This document shows positions 5,901-9,482 of a stretch of DNA of 9,482 bases, one piece after another. The notes below the pieces were generated by a model, which was given only the letters and a program-made list of their open reading frames with translations, had not been told where the DNA came from and searched no databases. The stretch comes from a bacterium (GTDB lineage: Bacteria; UBA9089; JASEGY01), in NCBI GenBank assembly GCA_030019105.1, contig JASEGY010000108.1:1-9482 (forward strand), read 5' to 3'. How positions within the stretch are numbered: the first letter of the stretch is position 1; the number at the start of each line of letters is the position of its first letter. A program made the translations under genes and the position numbers.

Positions 5901-6455
5901 ATGAGGATCATTCTGGGCATTACTGGGGCTACGGGGGCCTTATATGCCGCAAAGTTTCTGGAGAAGTGTGTTGCCGCCGAAAAATATCTTATTTTAAGTC
6001 ATTGGGGTAAATATGTCTTGAAGGAGGAATTGGATATTTCTGAGGAGAAGCTCAAACCATGGGTAAAACATATCTTCTCGAATGAAGAGATGACTTCGCC
6101 TTTAGCCTCTGGTTCTAATTCCTTTGATGCCTACATTATTCTTCCGTGTACGGTTTCAACTCTGGGAAAAATTGCGGCTGGAATTGGAGATAACCTTATT
6201 ACTCGTGTCGCTCAGGTGGCCATTAAAGAAGGCCGGCGGCTGGTGCTTTGCCCCAGGGAAACCCCTCTTTCTGCATTAGCCCTGGGAAACTGTCTCAAGC
6301 TAAGTCGAATTGGGGTCACTATCATGCCTGCCTCCCCTCCTTTCTACACCCACCCCTCATCGGTTGATGACCTGGCCGGGGCATTTGTGGACAAGGTACT
6401 CCAAATCTTAGGTATGGAAAGCTCCAAAGGTTGGAGGGAGGAAGAATTGGAATGA
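5901..6455 (+). CDS. ubiX: UbiX-family flavin prenyltransferase
   Basis: The protein has 184 residues and is cytoplasmic. UbiX joins dimethylallyl phosphate to reduced FMN to make prenylated FMN, the cofactor of UbiD. Visible family features are the Rossmann start RIILGITGATGALYAAKFL (2-20), ILPCTVSTLGKIAAGIGDNL (80-99), the CPRETPLS box (117-124) and FYTHPSSVDDL (148-158). Length is usual for the family. GGGGAGGA (5888-5895) lies 5 nt before ATG 5901, inside the end of ubiA, with no gap between the genes. The stop TGA overlaps the ubiD ATG. In the futalosine route the equivalent is called MqnM. Confidence 0.95.
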   Translation: MRIILGITGATGALYAAKFLEKCVAAEKYLILSHWGKYVLKEELDISEEKLKPWVKHIFSNEEMTSPLASGSNSFDAYIILPCTVSTLGKIAAGIGDNLITRVAQVAIKEGRRLVLCPRETPLSALALGNCLKLSRIGVTIMPASPPFYTHPSSVDDLAGAFVDKVLQILGMESSKGWREEELE

Positions 6456-8407
6456 ACAGGTTCCTTTCTTTGAGGGAATTCCTGGGTTTTCTGGAAAAAC
6501 AGGGGGAAGCAATCCGAATTCGTCATCCCGTGGACTGTCGCCTGGAAATCACGGAGATTGCCTCCAGGGCGTTGAAGGAAGGGAAACCGGCCCTTATTTT
6601 TGAAAACGTCCGGGAGCCGAGCCGGCCTGGCGGGCCGAGCCGGCCTGGCGGCGCGAACTTTCCGCTGGCTATTAATGTCTTTGGCAGTGAAGAACGCATT
6701 CGGTTATGTCTGGGAGAATCTCCGGCAGAATTGGGGGAACGGCTGATAGAAAATATCTCCCGGCTTAATCCGCCCAGTAGTCTTAAGGGGATTTGGCAAT
6801 CGAGGGGCCTTTGGAGCAGGCTGGCGGCCTTCCGTAAGGTTAAACGCAGACACGGGGTGTCGCAAGAGATGGTTGAGGACCCTGATCTCACCCGTCTGCC
6901 GGTATTGCAATGCTGGCCGGAAGATGGAAACGCTGATTTTTCGTCTCCTAAAAATTTTTCCGGTCGATTTTTCACTTTTCCCCTGGTGATTACTTCCAGC
7001 CCGGCTGATGGTAGATACAACGTGGGCATCTACCGCATGCAGGTCTTCTCCAAAGACTCCACGGGAATGCATTGGCAGATTCAAAAGGGGGGCGGATTTC
7101 ACTACCACACGGCTGAAAAAATGGGCCGGAACCTGGAAGTGGCCGTGGCCGTGGGAGCAGACCCGGCCTTGTGCCTGGCGGCCGCGGCCCCGCTTCCGGA
7201 AGGAATAGACGAGATGGCCTTTGCCGGTTTTTTGCGGGGGAGTCCCTTGCCGGTAGTTCGAGGAAAGACTGTCGGCCTCTGGGTGCCGGCCGGGGCGGAA
7301 TTTGTGCTGGAAGGCATAGTTCCTCCGAAGGAAAGACGGCTGGAAGGGCCTTTCGGGGACCATTTTGGACATTATTCTCAGGAAGCCACGTTTCCCGTCT
7401 TTCATGTAAAGAAAATCACTCGCCGGCGAAATCCCATTTATCATGCCTCAGTGGTCGGCAAGCCCCCCAAAGAGGACAAGTACATTGGAGATGCCCTCCA
7501 GGAGATTCTCTCTCCATTGCTTAGATTGATTCATCCTGAACTGCGTTCGGTTTGGGCCTATTATGAAGCAGGGTTTCACAACCTTCTGGTAGTCGCCGTA
7601 GAGGAGCGTTACCCCAAGGAGGCCGTCAAAACTGCCCTTTCCCTCATGGGGGAGGGGCAGCTTTCTCTGTCCAAATGTATTATCCTGGTCTCGCTTGAAG
7701 TTGACCCAAAAGATTTCAGGGCGGTTTTAAGAGAGATTCGGATGAATTTTAATCCATCCCATGATTTCCTGCTGCTGCCGGGCGTGCCGTTAGATACCCT
7801 GGATTTCACCAGTCGCCGGATGAATCTGGGCAGCAAAATAATCCTCGATGCCACCCCGGGGCGGCATGGCAGGGGTTTGATTAATCAACCCCCTATCATC
7901 TTTGATGACGAAAAAGTCCGGGCGCTCAAAGGTGAGTTTCCTGAGATATTAGATGCCCACCTTTGGGAGGACACCCTGCTGGCCATTAAGGTAGCCAATC
8001 AGAACACAGAGTCCAGAGCCCAGCGCCCAGAAGAAAATCCGCAATCCGCAATCCACAATCCGCAATCGGAACAATCCGCAATCCGCAATCCGCAATCGGA
8101 AATCCGAAGTCTCATGGAAAGGCTAATGCACCACCCCATTTCTGAGTCTCAAATCAGGATCGTGGCCACGGTAAGTCCGGATGTAGATATTCGGGATCAA
8201 GAAGAACTCCTCTGGGGCATTTTTACCCGATTTGACGGGGAGCGGGATATTCTGTTTGCGAAACAATCTTTAGATAATATTCGTCCTTTGTACCAGGGAC
8301 TTATGGGAATTGACGCTACCTGGAAGCTTGGCTATCCTCGGCCGTTAGAAATGGATCCGGAGGTAGTCAAACGGGTGGATGATAATTGGGAGAAGTATTT
8401 GAGGTAA
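6452..8407 (+). CDS. ubiD: UbiD-family prenyl-FMN decarboxylase (MqnL-like) with repeat insertions
   Basis: The protein has 651 residues from ATG 6452, chosen because GGAGG (6437-6441) lies 10 nt upstream and ATG overlaps the ubiX TGA; TTG 6431 is an upstream alternative. The family's core is present: YNVGIYRMQVFS with an Arg at about 195, HYHTAEKMG, the VAVGADPA segment, FVLEGIVPPKERRLEGPFGD with Glu at about 287 and 298, and a C-terminal DVDIRDQEELLWG...GIDATWKLG. Arg and Glu residues in these segments form the catalytic set of UbiD enzymes. It would decarboxylate the prenylated aromatic acid using cofactor from UbiX. It is longer than E. coli UbiD (about 497 aa), partly because this subgroup is long (about 580-610) and partly because of two insertions, PSRPGGPSRPGG near residue 56 and an N/Q/S-rich run near 519-552, both repeat-derived and in frame. 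Confidence 0.93.
   Translation: MNRFLSLREFLGFLEKQGEAIRIRHPVDCRLEITEIASRALKEGKPALIFENVREPSRPGGPSRPGGANFPLAINVFGSEERIRLCLGESPAELGERLIENISRLNPPSSLKGIWQSRGLWSRLAAFRKVKRRHGVSQEMVEDPDLTRLPVLQCWPEDGNADFSSPKNFSGRFFTFPLVITSSPADGRYNVGIYRMQVFSKDSTGMHWQIQKGGGFHYHTAEKMGRNLEVAVAVGADPALCLAAAAPLPEGIDEMAFAGFLRGSPLPVVRGKTVGLWVPAGAEFVLEGIVPPKERRLEGPFGDHFGHYSQEATFPVFHVKKITRRRNPIYHASVVGKPPKEDKYIGDALQEILSPLLRLIHPELRSVWAYYEAGFHNLLVVAVEERYPKEAVKTALSLMGEGQLSLSKCIILVSLEVDPKDFRAVLREIRMNFNPSHDFLLLPGVPLDTLDFTSRRMNLGSKIILDATPGRHGRGLINQPPIIFDDEKVRALKGEFPEILDAHLWEDTLLAIKVANQNTESRAQRPEENPQSAIHNPQSEQSAIRNPQSEIRSLMERLMHHPISESQIRIVATVSPDVDIRDQEELLWGIFTRFDGERDILFAKQSLDNIRPLYQGLMGIDATWKLGYPRPLEMDPEVVKRVDDNWEKYLR
6617..6652 (+). 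repeat. 18-bp tandem repeat inserted in ubiD
   Basis: Two copies of CCGAGCCGGCCTGGCGGG or its near match lie at 6617-6634 and 6635-6652. Each encodes PSRPGG, so the insertion keeps the frame. The surrounding sequence, FENVRE...ANFPLAINVFGS, matches the usual UbiD layout in which this loop is only a few residues long. The sequence contains GCCGGC palindromes and looks like an intergenic-type repeat that entered a surface loop. Confidence 0.8.
8007..8107 (+). repeat. heptanucleotide array inside ubiD
   Basis: A run of 7-bp units begins with the form CAGAGCC (about 8007-8034). It continues as AATCCGC units at 8036-8070 and again at 8073-8107, where units are AATCCGC, AATCCAC, AATCGGA or AATCCGA. 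Two bases separate the AATCCGC blocks. In translation it gives an N/P/Q/S/I-rich run (NPQSAIH, NPQSEQS) between LLAIKVANQN and RSLMERLMHHP, a linker that is normally short. The reading frame is kept. Confidence 0.85.
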
Positions 8408-8728
8408 CTGCCCAGCCACGAATTAAATCCAGAATGGCATTGATTTCAGCATTATCTACGTTCAATATTCCGATTACTCTTGACTAAGATGTTCTATTTA
8501 TACTATTACCCCGCAACATTTGCGTTGTCCGCGAGAATTATGAACATAAAGGCCGGTAATTTGGGGTGGCTTTTGGTCCTTTTGGTCATTTGTGTCCTTT
8601 GAGAGTAGAATCAAGAAGGGAGAAAGTAGGATATGAAAGGTGTTAGACGACTAAACTGAGACAATGGTCGAAGCAGGGACGAAAGTCAGGATAAGGTCGC
8701 CGGTGTAGATTAGAGTTAATGAAATATA
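8408..8728. other. non-coding stretch after ubiD
   Basis: I see no supported gene here. A minus-strand frame over about 8405-8482 reads like protein (NVDNAEINAILDLIRGWAV) but is bounded by a stop, lacks a good start and is too short to identify. A small 9-bp repeat, CTTTTGGTC twice, is at 8570-8587. A Shine-Dalgarno-like AGTAGGA precedes ATG 8634, but that frame has only eight codons before a TGA. No clear terminator hairpin with a T-run follows ubiD. Confidence 0.5.
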
Positions 8729-8735
8729 TTGACAA

Positions 8736-8885
8736 CTGGCCAGCAGTAAGTTCTCCATAAGTGCTTGATTTCTCGACACTTAAGTTTTTAGCAATTCAGC
8801 TATAAGCGCATAGAGAAAACGCTTTAGTTTCAGCAACTTACAGAGTGTCCATCCTGGGAAAAGCTGAGAACTTACTACTGTCCAG
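8736..8885 (-). mobile_element. 150-bp MITE, copy 2, inserted at a -35 box
   Basis: This is the inverted counterpart of the element at 1325-1474, of identical length and with the same ends (CTGGCCAGCAGTAAGTTCTC at the left). The flanking direct repeat is TTGACAA, at 8729-8735 and 8886-8892, a 7-bp target duplication. Copy 1 shows 6 bp (TTATAA), so the exact duplication length is uncertain. Inner parts differ mostly around 8795-8815. No ORF is present. Confidence 0.9.
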
Positions 8886-8914
8886 TTGACAATAAGATTC
8901 TCTTATGGTATACT
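8886..8914 (+). promoter_or_regulatory. near-consensus sigma-70 promoter rebuilt at the MITE edge
   Basis: TTGACA at 8886-8891 and TATACT at 8909-8914 are spaced by 17 bp, close to ideal. The -35 box is one half of the target duplication made by MITE copy 2, so the insertion separated upstream DNA from the promoter yet left the hexamer whole. It points toward the antitoxin-like gene at 9097, which would then have a leader of about 175 nt. Confidence 0.65.
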
Positions 8915-9051
8915 TTTTACTCGACAGTTAAAAATTCTCCGTAAGCCATTGGTACTGTTGACTTTTACAGAACTGCCCGTCGTTGAAGGTAAGTGACCTA
9001 TTTTAAATGGGTTAGCCCCGAAGACACACGAGAACTTTTAACTCTCAAGTA

Positions 9052-9065
9052 CTTACTTAAGTAAG
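9052..9065. promoter_or_regulatory. 14-bp perfect palindrome, possible operator
   Basis: CTTACTTAAGTAAG lies 15 bp before the GGAGG (9081-9085) of the antitoxin-like gene. Antitoxins often repress their own operons by binding palindromes in this position. The site is seen; its use is inference. Confidence 0.35.
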
Positions 9066-9096
9066 CGAATTCTTCGGAATGGAGGCGTAATGAAAA

Positions 9097-9345
9097 ATGG
9101 AAACAACAATGACAATCCCCAAGACTCAGGCGTTAGGGGAAATATTGAGGGCTATTGACTATCTAAGCCCAAAAGAGAAAGGCACTCTAAAATTGGAGTT
9201 GGAAAGGAAAGCAAGAAGAGAATTAAAGCAGGTGATGAATGAGGTCCGAGCGGATAATCAGCAATTCTCTGAGGAGGAAATCGTACAGGATGTTACTGAG
9301 GCGATTGAAGAAGTGAGGTTAAGCAAGCGTGCCAGAACAAGCTGA
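9097..9345 (+). CDS. antitoxin-like protein paired with a PIN-family toxin
   Basis: The protein has 82 residues, is largely helical and rich in Glu, Lys and Arg, and shows no membrane segment. The central part (ALGEILRAIDYLSPKEKGTL) looks like a small dimerisation or regulatory region, and the tail (EEEIVQDVTEAIEEVRLSK) resembles toxin-binding tails of antitoxins found before PIN-domain toxins of the COG1569 type. GGAGG (9081-9085) lies 11 nt before ATG 9097; ATG 9109 is an in-frame alternative, while ATG 9090 opens a different 22-codon frame. The gene overlaps the start of a truncated PIN toxin frame at 9329. A TA antitoxin role is inferred mainly from that neighbour and from general resemblance; I did not recognise a precise family. 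Confidence 0.6.
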   Translation: METTMTIPKTQALGEILRAIDYLSPKEKGTLKLELERKARRELKQVMNEVRADNQQFSEEEIVQDVTEAIEEVRLSKRARTS

Positions 9346-9448
9346 CTTATTAGGAGACTCGGATTTAAGGGAGCTTAAATATTATTGGGGCGTCCAAATT
9401 GTGGGTGTAAAGCAGTTCTTGGAAAAGCTATACTCAACGCGGGCATAA
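9329..9448 (+). pseudogene. truncated PIN-domain toxin (COG1569-like), core deleted
   Basis: A frame from GTG 9329, overlapping the antitoxin end by 17 bases, encodes 39 residues. After VPEQADLL it reads GDSDLRELKYYWGVQIVGVK and then QFLEKL, which matches the typical C-terminal end of PIN-family toxins of this type (GDxDLLxLKxYxGIxIxxxxxFLExL). The first roughly 100 residues of a PIN domain, with the leading DTNV/DxN acidic site and the middle acidic residues, are missing. An internal deletion seems to have joined the toxin start to its tail. One conserved acidic pair (GDSD) survives, so the product would not be an active nuclease. The TAA is at 9446-9448. Confidence 0.6.
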
Positions 9449-9482
9449 TCTGCGATTTTGTATTTTCTCAATAACTCAGGGT

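Noticed and set aside
6704..7444. A 246-codon minus-strand frame opposite ubiD
   Set aside because: The plus strand encodes the conserved UbiD core here; the minus translation has no recognisable motif or ribosome binding site.
8405..8482. Minus-strand protein-like run NVDNAEINAILDLIRGWAV
   Set aside because: It is short, has a stop just upstream and no convincing start, and overlaps the end of ubiD; it might be a gene remnant but I cannot name it.
9090..9158. 22-codon ORF from ATG 9090, close to GGAGG
   Set aside because: It overlaps the antitoxin-like gene in another frame, is Asn-rich and very short; the 82-residue frame is more protein-like, though the closer ribosome binding site spacing is noted.

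Overview
The window reads as a piece of an accessory-rich chromosome from an uncultured bacterium. The plus strand carries all recognisable genes. A Mur ligase next to a complete UbiA-UbiX-UbiD trio, with a long (about 650 aa) UbiD of the kind found in futalosine-type menaquinone pathways, suggests a bacterium that makes menaquinone, plausibly an anaerobic Gram-negative (Desulfobacterota-like or allied). I cannot fix the phylum from this sequence. NLR-like STAND ATPases and many short palindromic repeats are typical of large, repeat-rich genomes of complex-lifestyle bacteria (Cyanobacteria, Chloroflexota, Planctomycetota, some Desulfobacterota).

Layout. (1) 1-499: no clear intact gene; a REP-like double palindrome and a 149-bp MITE with a perfect 8-bp target duplication. 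(2) 500-3255: a small effector-like protein ending in a glycine-rich, RHIM/amyloid-like motif, a 258-bp fold-back spacer, a 43-residue ORF carrying the same motif, a 150-bp MITE, then an NB-ARC/TPR (NLR-like) ATPase. The 43-residue ORF and the ATPase lie in the same frame, and conceptual removal of the MITE plus one target copy (156 bp) fuses them. This looks like an NLR plus amyloid-signalling effector pair whose receptor has been cut by a transposon. The effector also seems to have an ATA codon where its start should be. (3) 3256-3421: an inverted pair of 7-bp repeat arrays. (4) 3422-8407: Mur ligase, a 49-codon remnant of an AAA_14-type ATPase with its own near-consensus promoter, then ubiA, ubiX and ubiD, tightly packed or overlapping. 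The ubiD gene contains two in-frame repeat insertions. (5) 8408-9482: mostly non-coding, with a second, inverted copy of the 150-bp MITE inserted at a -35 box, then an antitoxin-like gene and a severely truncated PIN-type toxin.

How the genes work together. UbiA would prenylate an aromatic acid in the membrane, UbiX would make prenylated FMN, and UbiD would use that cofactor to decarboxylate the prenylated ring; the ATGA overlaps imply translational coupling. In the defence-like module, a sensing NB-ARC/TPR protein would normally oligomerise and template the amyloid motif of the effector. Here that link appears broken. The strongest observations are the MITE-split NLR, the shared motif of effector and receptor, the second MITE copy that rebuilds a TTGACA box, and the ATPase remnant fused exactly to the ubiA start. 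All comparisons were made by eye without database searches.
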